From positions 1-44,806 of the forward strand of contig JAFXEF010000059.1 in assembly GCA_017520935.1 (NCBI GenBank): 44,806 nt of DNA, written 5' to 3'. The notes beneath the pieces are model-generated. The model ran no database searches, had not been told where the DNA came from, and was given only the letters and a program-made list of their open reading frames with translations. Positions 36,497 to 44,806 of the stretch are shown here, in pieces. Each line of letters opens with the position of its first letter. The first letter of the stretch is position 1. Both the position numbers and the translations under genes were made by a program. The stretch is from Bacteroidaceae bacterium (GTDB lineage Bacteria; Bacteroidota; Bacteroidia; Bacteroidales; Bacteroidaceae).

Positions 36497-36527
36497 CCGA
36501 TGAATACAGATTTTAATGCTATATAAG

Positions 36528-38102
36528 ATGAAAAAGTTGTTATGCTCCTTGGCGCTTCTCTGTGCCATGTCTGCCACAGCGCAGCGCGAAGCTACCATTA
36601 CCCTCCATCCCGAAGAGGGTAAGAATGTGATTAGCCGTCATATCTACGGCCAGTTTGCTGAACATCTGGGTACCTGCATCTATGGTGGCCTTTGGGTGGG
36701 TGAAGACTCTGCTATCCCCAACACACAAGGTTATCGTAACGATGTGCTCGGTGCGCTTAAGGAACTAAGCATTCCCAACTTGCGTTGGCCTGGTGGCTGC
36801 TTTGCTGATGAGTATCACTGGATGGATGGTATAGGCCCCCGTGAGAATCGTCCCCGTATGGTTAACAACAACTGGGGAGGTACCGTAGAAGACAACAGTT
36901 TCGGTACGCACGAGTTTCTCAACCTCTGCGAGATTCTTGGATGCGAGCCTTACGTGTCAATGAACGTGGGTAGCGGCTCTGTGGAGGAGACGGCCAAATG
37001 GGTAGAGTATATGACTGCCAAGGATGGTCCTATGGCCAAGCTACGTAAAGAGAATGGGCGCGAGGAGCCTTGGAAGGTGAAGTATATCGGTGTGGGTAAC
37101 GAGAGTTGGGGCTGTGGTGGCAACATGCGTCCAGAGTACTATGCCGACCTCTACCGCCGCTATCAGACCTATTGCCGTGACTATAATGGCAACCGCCTCT
37201 TCAAGATTGCCAGCGGTGCCAGCGACTACGACTACAACTGGACCGAGGTGCTCATGCGAAATGCTGCAGGTCACATGCGTGGCCTCTCGCTGCACTATTA
37301 TACCGTGCTCACATGGAGCGGTAGCAAGGGCTCGGCACTCCACTTCACTGATGATGACTACTACTGGTGCCTTGGCAAGTGTCTCGGCATAGAGCCTGTG
37401 CTCAAGAAACACATGGAGATTATGGACCGCTACGACAGCCGCAAGCGTGTTGGCCTCATGGTCGACGAGTGGGGTACCTGGTGGGACGAGGAGCCCGGTA
37501 CTGTGCGTGGCCACCTCTTCCAGCAGAACACCATGCGTGATGCTTTCGTGGCAGCGCTCTCATTCAACGTGTTCCATAAATATACTGATCGTATTCAAAT
37601 GTGTAACATTGCGCAGATAGCCAATGTGCTGCAGTCGATGATTCTTACTCAAGGCGACAAGATGGTGCTTACCCCCACCTACTATGTGTTCAAGATGTAC
37701 AAGCCCCATCAGGATGCAACTTTCATTCCTATGGATCTCACTTGCGATGAGATGCAGGTGAAGAATGAGCGCTACCGTCCCAGTCGCAGTGATGAGGAGC
37801 CTACCCGCACACTCCCCATGCTGAGCGCTACCGCATCGAAGAATAGCGAGGGTGCTATCCATATTTCATTGGCTAATGTAGACCTCAAGCAGAAGCAGGA
37901 GGTCGTCATCAATCTTGCCGACATCAAGGGTAAGAAGGTGACAGGCGAAATTCTGACTTCGAAGAATGTGGGCGACCACAACTCTTTTGAAAACCCCGAT
38001 GTGGTGAAGACCACCGAGTTCAAGGGTGTCAAGGTGACCAAGGATGGCCTCAAGGTGACTCTGCCGGCTATGAGTATTGTGACACTGTCGATTGAGAATT
38101 GA
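36528..38102 (+). CDS. GH51 alpha-L-arabinofuranosidase
   Basis: A 524-residue enzyme releasing alpha-L-arabinofuranose from arabinan or arabinoxylan. I start at the ATG at 36528 because it opens the signal peptide [19 protein letters not shown]; an ATG at 36516 in the same frame is the alternative. The (beta/alpha)8 barrel shows [34 protein letters not shown], the acid/base E192 in [11 protein letters not shown] and the nucleophile E314 in [12 protein letters not shown]-terminal beta-sandwich (residues 390-524) completes the usual GH51 layout. It is predicted periplasmic. It is divergent from GH43 and 60 nt ahead of mtaB, which has its own promoter. Confidence 0.95.
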   Translation: MKKLLCSLALLCAMSATAQREATITLHPEEGKNVISRHIYGQFAEHLGTCIYGGLWVGEDSAIPNTQGYRNDVLGALKELSIPNLRWPGGCFADEYHWMDGIGPRENRPRMVNNNWGGTVEDNSFGTHEFLNLCEILGCEPYVSMNVGSGSVEETAKWVEYMTAKDGPMAKLRKENGREEPWKVKYIGVGNESWGCGGNMRPEYYADLYRRYQTYCRDYNGNRLFKIASGASDYDYNWTEVLMRNAAGHMRGLSLHYYTVLTWSGSKGSALHFTDDDYYWCLGKCLGIEPVLKKHMEIMDRYDSRKRVGLMVDEWGTWWDEEPGTVRGHLFQQNTMRDAFVAALSFNVFHKYTDRIQMCNIAQIANVLQSMILTQGDKMVLTPTYYVFKMYKPHQDATFIPMDLTCDEMQVKNERYRPSRSDEEPTRTLPMLSATASKNSEGAIHISLANVDLKQKQEVVINLADIKGKKVTGEILTSKNVGDHNSFENPDVVKTTEFKGVKVTKDGLKVTLPAMSIVTLSIEN

Positions 38103-38148
38103 TACTCTCATACGGGTGTTTTATACCATGTTTGTAGAGAAAAAAGTG

Positions 38149-38156
38149 TAGTTTTG
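38149..38156 (+). promoter_or_regulatory. -7 element of mtaB, probable leaderless mRNA
   Basis: TAGTTTTG is an exact match; only six bases (TACGCT) separate it from the ATG at 38163, so transcription should begin at or next to the start codon. Confidence 0.5.
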
Positions 38157-38162
38157 TACGCT

Positions 38163-39485
38163 ATGATTGATGAAACTCTATTTAAGGATAAGAAGGCCGT
38201 GTATTACACGTTGGGATGCAAGCTCAACTTTTCAGAGACTTCGACCATCGGCCGAACATTGCAGGAGGTCGGATTTCGTACTGCTCGCCGTGGCGAGCAG
38301 GCCGATATCTGTGTGGTGAATACTTGCTCTGTTACCGAACAAGCCGACAAGAAATGTCGTCAAGCCATTCATAAACTCGTAAGACAGCATCCCGATGCCT
38401 TTGTGGTGGTAACCGGATGCTATGCACAGCTGCAGCCTGAGCAGGTGGCTGCAATTCCAGGCGTAGACCTTGTGCTGGGTATGGACAAGAAGGGTCAGTT
38501 GCTGGATTATCTGCACTCGCTCGATAAACGTGAAAGTGGAGAGATGGTTACCATTCCTACCAAGGATATACGCACCTTTGTCCCCTCATGTTCGCAAGGC
38601 GACCGCACACGGTTCTTCCTCAAGGTGCAGGATGGCTGCGACTACTTCTGTTCATATTGCACTATTCCGTATGCTCGTGGCCGCAGTCGTAATGGCACGA
38701 TAGAGTCGTTAGTAGAGCAAGCCCGGCAGGCAGCTGCTGAGGGTGCCAGGGAAATTGTGTTGACTGGTGTAAATATCGGTGATTTTGGCAAAACTACAGG
38801 TGAGACCTTTATCGACCTTATTCGTGCGTTGGATACTGTAGAGGGGATAGAGCGCTATCGCATATCATCCATTGAGCCCAATCTGCTCACCGATGAGGTG
38901 ATAGAGTTTGTATCCCGTTCGCGTGCCTTCATGCCCCATTTCCATATTCCGCTACAGGCGGGAAGTGATGCTGTGCTCAAGCTGATGCGCCGGCGATATG
39001 ATACCGCTCTCTTTGCTTCGAAGATACAGAAGATACGCTCGTGTATGCCCGATGCTTTCATCGGAGTAGATGTTATCGTGGGCACACGTGGCGAGGAGGA
39101 GGCCTATTTCGAAGAGGCTTACCGTTTCATCGAGTCTCTGGATATCACTGCTCTGCATGTGTTCAGCTATTCGGAGCGTCCCGGCACCCAAGCACTGAAG
39201 ATCGAGCATAAGGTGACTCCGCAGGAGAAGCATCGCCGCAGCGAACGTCTGCTGGCCCTTTCCGATGCCAAGCTGCACGCCTTCTACACCCGTCATATAG
39301 GTACTGAAGCGGTAGTGCTGCTCGAGAAACCCAAGGCAGGGCAGCCATTCCATGGCTTTACGGACAACTATATAAAGGTGGAGATTGCTGATTCCGCGGC
39401 TCGTGACAATGAGCTGGTGCGTGTGCGGTTGGGCGAGTATAACGAGGACGGCACGGCATTGTGTGCTGAAATACTGGATTCTTGA
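38163..39485 (+). CDS. mtaB: tRNA t6A37 methylthiotransferase
   Basis: A 440-residue radical SAM enzyme that adds a methylthio group to t6A at position 37 of ANN-decoding tRNAs. I use the ATG at 38163; the longer TTG start (38154) would overlap the promoter. The N-terminal UPF0004 domain has the three cluster Cys in YYTLGCKLNFSET, VVNTCSVTEQADKKCRQ and VTGCYAQL. The radical SAM motif is CDYFCSYCTIPYARGRSR, followed by IVLTGVNIGDFG and RISSIEPNLLTDE. The C-terminal TRAM domain includes FHGFTDNYIKVEI. The LGCKLN form distinguishes MtaB from MiaB and RimO. It may be followed in one transcript by the GT2 gene, 64 nt downstream. Confidence 0.95.
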   Translation: MIDETLFKDKKAVYYTLGCKLNFSETSTIGRTLQEVGFRTARRGEQADICVVNTCSVTEQADKKCRQAIHKLVRQHPDAFVVVTGCYAQLQPEQVAAIPGVDLVLGMDKKGQLLDYLHSLDKRESGEMVTIPTKDIRTFVPSCSQGDRTRFFLKVQDGCDYFCSYCTIPYARGRSRNGTIESLVEQARQAAAEGAREIVLTGVNIGDFGKTTGETFIDLIRALDTVEGIERYRISSIEPNLLTDEVIEFVSRSRAFMPHFHIPLQAGSDAVLKLMRRRYDTALFASKIQKIRSCMPDAFIGVDVIVGTRGEEEAYFEEAYRFIESLDITALHVFSYSERPGTQALKIEHKVTPQEKHRRSERLLALSDAKLHAFYTRHIGTEAVVLLEKPKAGQPFHGFTDNYIKVEIADSAARDNELVRVRLGEYNEDGTALCAEILDS

Positions 39486-39549
39486 TTCCTTATTCTTAAC
39501 TCATAAAGAAAGTCGTGAGTTCTAATTTTCAATCTTTAATTTTCAATTT

Positions 39550-40575
39550 GTGAAGATAGCTGTAGTAATTCTCAACTGGAACGGTGAGCCGATGCTCCGA
39601 GATTTCCTCCCCTCGGTAGTGGCTCATTCACATTTGCCTGAAGGGGTAGGCGAAGTGGTGGTATATGTTGCTGATAATGGTTCAACAGATGGCTCTTTGG
39701 CACTGTTGGACAGTAATTTCCCTACGGTGCGCACCATCGTGTTCGACAAGAACTACGGTTTTGCCGATGGCTACAACAAAGCATTCGAGCAGATAGATGC
39801 CGAGTATGCAGTGCTGCTCAACTCCGACGTGGAGGTCACCCCAGGGTGGCTCATTCCGCTTGTCGAGTACATGGATCTCCATCCAGAGGTAGCAGCTTGC
39901 CAACCTAAGCTGATGGCCTGGCACAAGAAAGACGAGTTTGAATATGCCGGTGCTATGGGGGGATTCATCGACAAGTACGGCTATCCCTATTGCCGTGGCC
40001 GCATCTTTGACACCGTGGAGAGGGACTGTGGGCAGTACGACAGTGACATCCCCCTGCTGTGGGCCACGGGAGCCTGTCTGATGGTGCGCCTTCCCATATA
40101 TAAAGAAGTGGGTGGACTCGATGGCCGTTTTTTTGCCCACATGGAAGAGATTGACCTATGTTGGCGACTACGTTGCCGTGGCCACGAGATACGCAGTGTG
40201 GCTCAGAGTATAGTATACCATGTCGGTGGCGCTACACTGAATGCAGGCAATCCGCGCAAGACCTTCCTCAACTTCCGTAACAACCTGCTGATGCTCTATA
40301 AGAATCTGCCTGATAGAGAATTGCATAGCGTACTGTTCGTGAGAGCCATACTCGACTACCTGGCAGCAGCCATGTTTTTCCTCAAAGGAGAGTGGGGGAG
40401 TGTGAAAGCTGTCTTCCGTGCCCGCCGTGAGTATCACCGTCTGAAGATCACGTTCCGTGCCTCGCGTGAGGAGAATCTGGCCAAAGCTTCCTCAATGAAT
40501 GTACCCGAGCGCACCCGATTCTCTATACTATGGAAGTATCACCTGAAAGGTTGCAAGACCTACAATCAGCTGTGA
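39550..40575 (+). CDS. GT2 family glycosyltransferase
   Basis: A 341-residue cytoplasmic or membrane-associated enzyme. It starts with GTG at 39550 (VKIAVVILNWNGEPMLRDFLPSV), the usual N-terminal strand. The GT-A core shows VYVADNGSTDGSLALL, FDKNYGFADGYNKAF, the metal-binding VLLNSDVEVTPGWL, and GACLMVRLPIYKEVGGLDGRFFAHMEEIDLCWRL, which resembles rhamnosyl-transferases such as WbbL. A hydrophobic stretch (FVRAILDYLAAAMFFL) near residue 270 suggests membrane contact. Donor and acceptor are unknown; cell-surface polysaccharide synthesis is likely. The upstream 64 bp contains AT-rich repeats (AATTTTCAATCTTT). Confidence 0.88.
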   Translation: MKIAVVILNWNGEPMLRDFLPSVVAHSHLPEGVGEVVVYVADNGSTDGSLALLDSNFPTVRTIVFDKNYGFADGYNKAFEQIDAEYAVLLNSDVEVTPGWLIPLVEYMDLHPEVAACQPKLMAWHKKDEFEYAGAMGGFIDKYGYPYCRGRIFDTVERDCGQYDSDIPLLWATGACLMVRLPIYKEVGGLDGRFFAHMEEIDLCWRLRCRGHEIRSVAQSIVYHVGGATLNAGNPRKTFLNFRNNLLMLYKNLPDRELHSVLFVRAILDYLAAAMFFLKGEWGSVKAVFRARREYHRLKITFRASREENLAKASSMNVPERTRFSILWKYHLKGCKTYNQL

Positions 40576-40655
40576 TCGACTTTTGCAAGTGAGCGAGTAA
40601 GGTAGGGTAAAGATAAATATCTTGCTCTACTTGGTAGAGAATGAGGAAAAAGTAT

Positions 40656-40663
40656 TACCTTTG
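40656..40663 (+). promoter_or_regulatory. -7 promoter element of thrC
   Basis: TACCTTTG exact match, with a leader of about 70 nt that holds the hairpin CTGCAC-GGAAG-GTGCAG (40679-40695). Confidence 0.6.
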
Positions 40664-40736
40664 CGCCTCACAGCAGAACTGCACGGAAGGTGCAGACAAG
40701 CAATAAGATTAACAATAGGTAAAGAAACGAAACATT

Positions 40737-42089
40737 ATGCAATATTATAGCACCAATCGGCAGGCACCGATGGCCTCGCTTGAGGAGGCGGTAGTACGTG
40801 GCCTTGCCACAGATAAGGGCTTGTACATGCCCGAACGTATAAAAGCCCTGCCAAAAGAGTTTTTCGACGGCATAGCCGGGATGAGTTTTCAGGAGATTGC
40901 CTATCATGTGGCCGACGCCTTCTTCGGTGAGGATATCCCAGCCGAGGACTTGAAGCGCATCGTGTATGATACGCTGGCATTTGATGCGCCCGTGGTGCAT
41001 GTGGATGGCAATATCCATTCGTTGGAGCTGTATCACGGACCTACGCTGGCGTTCAAGGATGTGGGTGCCCGCTTCATGGCACGGTTGTTGGGATATTTTA
41101 ATGGTCAACATGCTGCTTCCGCGATGACTGAAGCTCCCTCCCTTCGGGGGAGGGTGGGGGAAAAGGCTTCTCTTGTCAACGTGCTGGTAGCCACTTCGGG
41201 CGATACGGGTTCGGCAGTAGCCAATGGCTTCCTCGGCGTGGAGGGTATACACGTGTATGTGCTCTATCCGAAGGGCAAGGTGAGTGCCATACAGGAGTGT
41301 CAGTTCACCACGCTCGGGCAGAATGTTACGGCGTTGGAGGTCGATGGCGTGTTTGACGACTGCCAGCGACTGGTGAAGAGTGCCTTCATGGACGATGAGC
41401 TGAATGCACACATACGCCTCACCTCGGCCAACTCAATCAATGTGGCGCGATTCCTCCCGCAGGCGTTCTACTACTTCTATGCCTATGCACAGATGAAGCG
41501 TCAGGGCAAGGAGGGCGAACTGGTCATCTGTGTGCCCAGCGGAAACTTCGGTAATATCTGTGCCGGACTCTTTGCGCATCGTATGGGGCTGCCCATCAAG
41601 CGCTTCATAGCTGCCAACAACAGCAACGACATCTTTTATCAGTACTTGCTGACGGGCGAGTACCTGCCGCGTCCCTCGGTGCAGACCATTGCCAATGCCA
41701 TGGATGTGGGCGACCCGAGCAATTTTGCCCGTATCCTCGACCTCTACGGGCATTCGCATGCCGAAATTAGCGGTCTCATCAGTGGTGCGGCCTACTCTGA
41801 CGAACAGATTGCCGAGACGCTGAAGGATACCTATCATCGCACGGGCTATCTGCTCGATCCTCACGGAGCTTGCGGCTATCGTGCCTTACGCGAGGGGCTG
41901 CAACCTACGGAGCAGGGTCTGTTCCTTGAGACAGCGCATCCGGCCAAGTTCCGCGATACGGTAGAGGCCATCACGGGCGATGCTGTGGTGGTGCCTGAGA
42001 AGCTGCAGACCTTCATGCGCGGCACCAAGCTGTCGGTACCCATGACAGCACAGTTTGATGACTTCAAGGCTTACTTGATGAGTGTCTGA
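40737..42089 (+). CDS. thrC: Threonine synthase
   Basis: A 450-residue PLP enzyme converting O-phosphohomoserine to threonine in the cytoplasm. Motifs: the start MQYYSTNRQAPMASLEEAVVRGLATDKGLYMPE, the PLP Lys in YHGPTLAFKDVGARF, the phosphate-binding VATSGDTGSAVANGF and VCVPSGNFGNICAG-like ICVPSGNFGNICAGLFA. After KDVGARFMARLLGYF the chain has an unusual stretch (MTEAPSLRGRVGEKAS) produced by a hairpin repeat inserted in frame (41134-41160), in a place where relatives have a short loop. The gene stands alone instead of following thrA, as is usual in Bacteroidetes. Confidence 0.96.
   Translation: MQYYSTNRQAPMASLEEAVVRGLATDKGLYMPERIKALPKEFFDGIAGMSFQEIAYHVADAFFGEDIPAEDLKRIVYDTLAFDAPVVHVDGNIHSLELYHGPTLAFKDVGARFMARLLGYFNGQHAASAMTEAPSLRGRVGEKASLVNVLVATSGDTGSAVANGFLGVEGIHVYVLYPKGKVSAIQECQFTTLGQNVTALEVDGVFDDCQRLVKSAFMDDELNAHIRLTSANSINVARFLPQAFYYFYAYAQMKRQGKEGELVICVPSGNFGNICAGLFAHRMGLPIKRFIAANNSNDIFYQYLLTGEYLPRPSVQTIANAMDVGDPSNFARILDLYGHSHAEISGLISGAAYSDEQIAETLKDTYHRTGYLLDPHGACGYRALREGLQPTEQGLFLETAHPAKFRDTVEAITGDAVVVPEKLQTFMRGTKLSVPMTAQFDDFKAYLMSV
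41134..41160. repeat. Hairpin repeat inserted in frame in thrC
   Basis: CTCCCTCCCTTCGGGGGAGG: the arms CCCTCCC (41136-41142) and GGGAGGG (41148-41154) pair with loop TTCGG, then TGGGGG follows. The word recalls the end of the element at 33542 and the CCCTCCC-type intergenic hairpins of Bacteroidetes. Confidence 0.7.
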
Positions 42090-42194
42090 GTGGTGCCGAG
42101 ACGCATGTGTGTCCAAAAGAATCTCGGAGAAATCAAAAAACAGATTCTTGTTCATAATTTTTAAGAAAAGTTTCTCCAATTGAACATTATTGCT

Positions 42195-42202
42195 TACTTT
42201 TG
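42195..42202 (+). promoter_or_regulatory. -7 promoter element of prs
   Basis: TACTTTTG fits TAnnTTTG; the prs ATG is 40 nt downstream. Confidence 0.6.
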
Positions 42203-42241
42203 CCACTAAATAAAAACATAATCACACTATCATCTATAATA

Positions 42242-43180
42242 ATGAGTACGAATAGACCTTTTATGGTATTCTCAGGCACAAAGTCGAGATACCTTGCAGA
42301 GCAGATTTGCGATGAGTTGGGGTGCAAGTTGGGCAATATGATTATCACGCACTTTGCCGATGGCGAGTTCGCTGTTTCATACGAAGAGTCGGTACGTGGT
42401 GCCGATGTCTTTTTAGTGCAGTCAACCTTCCCCAATTCCGATAACTTGATGGAGTTGCTCCTGATGATTGATGCAGCCAAGCGTGCCTCGGCTCACAGCA
42501 TCATCGCCGTGATGCCTTATTTCGGTTGGGCACGTCAGGACCGTAAGGACAAGCCCCGCGTATCTATCGGTGCCAAGTTAGTGGCCGATCTGCTCAGTGT
42601 AGCGGGTGTGAACCGTATCATCACCATGGATCTCCATGCCGACCAGATTCAAGGCTTCTTCGATGTGCCCGTGGATCACCTCTACGCATCGAACGTGTTT
42701 GTACCCTATATCCAGTCGCTCAATCTCGAGGATCTCGTGATTGCTACCCCCGATGTGGGTGGCAGCAAGCGTGCCAGCAGCTACTCCAAGTATCTGCATG
42801 TGCCCCTCGTGCTCTGTCACAAGACGCGTGCCAAGGCCAACCAAGTGGAGTCTATTCAGATAATCGGCGATGTGGCAGGCAAGAACGTGGTGCTCATCGA
42901 TGATATCGTAGATACTGCCGGCACCATCTGCAAGGCTGCCGATGTGATGTTCGAGGCAGGTGCCAAGTCAGTGCGCGCCATTGCATCGCACTGTGTGATG
43001 TCAGGACCCGCTCCCGGCCGTGTTGAGGTATCTAAACTGGAGGAGATTGTGTTTACCAACAGTATACCCTTCAATAGAGACTGCAACAAGCTCAAGCAGC
43101 TCTCTATCGCCCCGATATTTGCCGAGACTATTCGTCGTGTGATGTCAAACGAGTCAATCAGTTCACAATACATTATTTAA
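42242..43180 (+). CDS. prs: Ribose-phosphate pyrophosphokinase (PRPP synthetase)
   Basis: A 312-residue enzyme making phosphoribosyl pyrophosphate from ribose 5-phosphate and ATP, for nucleotide, histidine and tryptophan synthesis. The ATG at 42242 gives the usual start (MSTNRPFMVFSGTKSRYLAEQI); 14 open codons upstream overlap the promoter. Motifs: FADGEF, the flexible ATP loop YFGWARQDRKDKPR, DLHADQIQGFFDVPVDH and the PRPP loop VVLIDDIVDTAGTI. Length is normal. It is followed after 7 nt by the TlpA-like gene, so the two are probably cotranscribed. Confidence 0.97.
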   Translation: MSTNRPFMVFSGTKSRYLAEQICDELGCKLGNMIITHFADGEFAVSYEESVRGADVFLVQSTFPNSDNLMELLLMIDAAKRASAHSIIAVMPYFGWARQDRKDKPRVSIGAKLVADLLSVAGVNRIITMDLHADQIQGFFDVPVDHLYASNVFVPYIQSLNLEDLVIATPDVGGSKRASSYSKYLHVPLVLCHKTRAKANQVESIQIIGDVAGKNVVLIDDIVDTAGTICKAADVMFEAGAKSVRAIASHCVMSGPAPGRVEVSKLEEIVFTNSIPFNRDCNKLKQLSIAPIFAETIRRVMSNESISSQYII

Positions 43181-43187
43181 ACGAGAT

Positions 43188-44273
43188 ATGAAGAAATTTG
43201 GATTAGTGGCTATGGCTGCCCTGATGATGGTAGCCTGCCAAGGCAACAAGAACGCTTATACCATTTCGGGAACCTACGATGCCGCTGCCGAGGGCGACTC
43301 GGCAAGCCTGCAGCTCATGGAGGGTCGCAAGTTGGTGGATCTCCAGAAGGTGCCTGTAGTGAATGGCAAGTTTGAATTCCAGGGTGTGGCCGATAGTGTG
43401 CAGGTAGCTGCCGTGAGCATCGGTGATGCCTTCTGCCAGCTCTTCCTGGAGCCCGGTCAGATTCAGGTAGACCTCAAGGCCAATCAGATGGCATTTGCCC
43501 TCGGTACCCCGAACAACAATGCTTACGAAGCCTATATGTCTGACATGAAGGCTCTCGAGGACGAGTATGCCGAGATTGCCAAGAGTGCACAGAACCCCGA
43601 CCTCTCAGAGGCCGAGAAGGACAATATCAAGAAGTTGATGGGTGAGTTCGAGGAGAAGTACTACCAGGCTGTGAAGAACAGCATTGCTGACAATGTTGGC
43701 AACGACTTTGGCCTCTACAACCTTTGCAACAGCTACTATTACTACTCCCCCGAGGAACTTGCTCCTGTGCTTGAGGGTTATCTGGCTGCTTTCCCTACCC
43801 ATGCGCGTCTGTTGCGTATCAAGGCCAACAACGACCTCTCCTTGGAGACTGCCGTAGGCAAGCAGTTCAAGGATTTCGAGATGCCCGATGTGGATGGCAA
43901 TATGCACAAGCTCTCAGAATATATCGCTGCAGGTGAGGTGACACTCGTAGACTTCTGGGCAAGCTGGTGCGGTCCCTGTCGTCAGGAGATGCCTGCCGTA
44001 AAGGCTGCATACGAGGCTTACAAGGACAAGGGATTCGGCATTGTAGGCGTGTCGCTCGACAATAATAAGGAGGCATGGGTGAAAGCCATTGCCGACCTTG
44101 GCATAGAGTGGCCTCAGATATCTGACCTCAAGGGCTGGGGCTGCGAAGGTGCCAAGCTCTATGGTGTCAACTCAATCCCTGCTACCGTACTTGTGGCCAA
44201 GGATGGCACCATCCTGGCAAAGAACCTCCGTGGCGATGCCATTCAGGAGAAGTTAGCTGAAATACTGAAGTAA
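43188..44273 (+). CDS. TlpA-like thioredoxin lipoprotein with DUF4369 N-terminus
   Basis: A 361-residue protein. The start MKKFGLVAMAALMMVACQGNKN is a lipoprotein signal. Residues 25-110 (AYTISGTYDAAAEGDSASLQLMEGRKLVDLQKVPVVNGKFEFQG) are a DUF4369 beta domain; a helical linker (about 115-210) follows; residues 220-361 form a thioredoxin fold with the active site WASWCGPCRQEMP (C261, C264) and the cis-Pro loop NSIPATVLV. It is expected to face the periplasm and act as a disulfide reductase, for example for cytochrome maturation or resistance to oxidation. This architecture is very common in Bacteroidetes. It lies 7 nt after prs, and a terminator follows. Confidence 0.93.
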   Translation: MKKFGLVAMAALMMVACQGNKNAYTISGTYDAAAEGDSASLQLMEGRKLVDLQKVPVVNGKFEFQGVADSVQVAAVSIGDAFCQLFLEPGQIQVDLKANQMAFALGTPNNNAYEAYMSDMKALEDEYAEIAKSAQNPDLSEAEKDNIKKLMGEFEEKYYQAVKNSIADNVGNDFGLYNLCNSYYYYSPEELAPVLEGYLAAFPTHARLLRIKANNDLSLETAVGKQFKDFEMPDVDGNMHKLSEYIAAGEVTLVDFWASWCGPCRQEMPAVKAAYEAYKDKGFGIVGVSLDNNKEAWVKAIADLGIEWPQISDLKGWGCEGAKLYGVNSIPATVLVAKDGTILAKNLRGDAIQEKLAEILK

Positions 44274-44322
44274 TTATCCCGGATAGATTAATTGGCGATA
44301 ATTTTAGAACTGATTCTATAGT

Positions 44323-44363
44323 GCAGGGTGTGTCACACAGAAGTGATGCACCCTGCCTTTTTT
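44323..44363 (+). terminator. Terminator of prs-tlpA unit
   Basis: GCAGGGTG and CACCCTGC (44323-44356) pair around an inner TCAC/GTGA stem, followed by CTTTTTTT. Confidence 0.85.
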
Positions 44364-44511
44364 AAGATATCATAGGGGCGGACTTGTTACGGTATATTAT
44401 GAGGCCTGCGAGCACCTTCCCGATCACCAGCTCCAATGCCGTGCCGCACCTACAGCAACAGGCAGGCGCGTTTGCGGCATAATGCTTGCTGGACTAACCT
44501 CGATAAAAGTA

Positions 44512-44574
44512 ATATTCCAAGACTTGGAATATATATTGCCAGTCTTGGAATGAATATTGCCAGTCTTGGAATAT
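44512..44574. repeat. Three tandem 21-bp repeats
   Basis: Units at 44512-44532, 44533-44553 and 44554-44574. Unit 1 is a perfect palindrome with arms ATATTCCAAG and CTTGGAATAT around one base; units 2 and 3 have ATATTGCCAGTCTTGGAAT and are only half-symmetric. A single copy of the latter form occurs at 27121. Confidence 0.9.
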
Positions 44575-44806
44575 AGAACATCTGGCGCAAAGCGTAAAAT
44601 TTCTCTGTTCTAAAACTTGAAAATAATCAGGCATTCTTCATTTGCAATTCAGAATTATATTGTACCTTTAGTCTGCTGGCGCAAACAGAAAGGCTGCGCC
44701 TCAGAAAAATGCAAGTAAACTTGCTTTTTCGTTCGGTTTGCACTAATTTTGCTGCATCTTCGCGCCTATACCTTGATTCACTTTTACGGATTAAGGTGGC
44801 AGGGTG
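44575..44806. other. Gene-free right end of the window
   Basis: AT-rich DNA with a hairpin GCAAGT-AA-ACTTGC (44711-44724) flanked by A and T runs, which could terminate transcription from either side. Between 44364 and 44511 the only structure seen is TGCCGCA/TGCGGCA (44442-44448 and 44473-44479). No gene supported. Confidence 0.5.

Noticed and set aside
40641..40706. Possible leader peptide before thrC
   Set aside because: The frame overlaps the -7 box, so it would not be fully transcribed, and it has a single Thr and no Ile run; no terminator follows.
44364..44806. CRISPR array at the right end
   Set aside because: The three 21-bp units follow each other without spacers, and no cas genes are present.

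Overview
The window looks like a chromosomal piece of a Bacteroidales bacterium, most likely a Prevotella relative. Three things point there: promoters of the Bacteroidetes type (TAnnTTTG at -7) in front of most genes, large secreted glycosidases ending in a 'YDLxGRRV...KG(I/V)Y(V/I)xNGKK' tail, and Bacteroidetes-style versions of KARI, glycogen synthase, TlpA-like lipoprotein and RND efflux genes. No rRNA, tRNA, CRISPR array, transposase or complete phage was seen. The assignment is inferred from gene content only.

Layout. 1-1500: end of a FISUMP-domain surface protein, then small hairpins, dispersed repeats and a broken reading frame that resembles the MutS-domain-I-like accessory protein of diversity-generating retroelements (DGRs). 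1507-2235: small secreted beta-rich protein. 2588-5074 (-): GH127 beta-L-arabinofuranosidase. 5494-17295 (+): two very large secreted sialidases, the first carrying a sialate O-acetylesterase-like SGNH domain, followed by a 60-residue peptide gene. 17383-21770 (-): glycogen phosphorylase and eukaryote-like (GT3) glycogen synthase. 22131-23919 (+): branched-chain amino acid unit ilvN-ilvC, preceded by a leader peptide and an intrinsic terminator that together look like a ribosome-mediated attenuator. 24183-25379 (+): Na+/H+ antiporter behind a tandemly duplicated promoter region. 25433-28725 (-): beta-helix lipoprotein, YdeI/OmpD-associated-like protein and a SAM methyltransferase, each apparently its own unit. 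29171-34916 (-): heavy-metal RND efflux operon (adaptor, pump, outer-membrane channel) behind a perfect 17-bp palindromic operator. 35194-38102: divergent GH43 and GH51 arabinosidases. 38163-44273 (+): mtaB, a GT2 glycosyltransferase, threonine synthase, PRPP synthetase and a TlpA-like lipoprotein. 44274-44806: gene-free, with a terminator, three 21-bp tandem repeats and a hairpin.

How the genes fit together. GH127, GH43 and GH51 suggest use of arabinan or arabinose-decorated glycans; the sialidase/esterase pair suggests host mucin glycans; glycogen synthase and phosphorylase handle storage of the resulting glucose. No SusC/SusD pair is present, so these are not a complete polysaccharide-utilisation locus.

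The most notable items are the ilv leader attenuator (22156-22290), the decayed DGR-like cassette at the left edge, a 7-bp tandem repeat inside the glycogen synthase gene, a hairpin repeat inserted in frame in threonine synthase, and the metal-operon operator.
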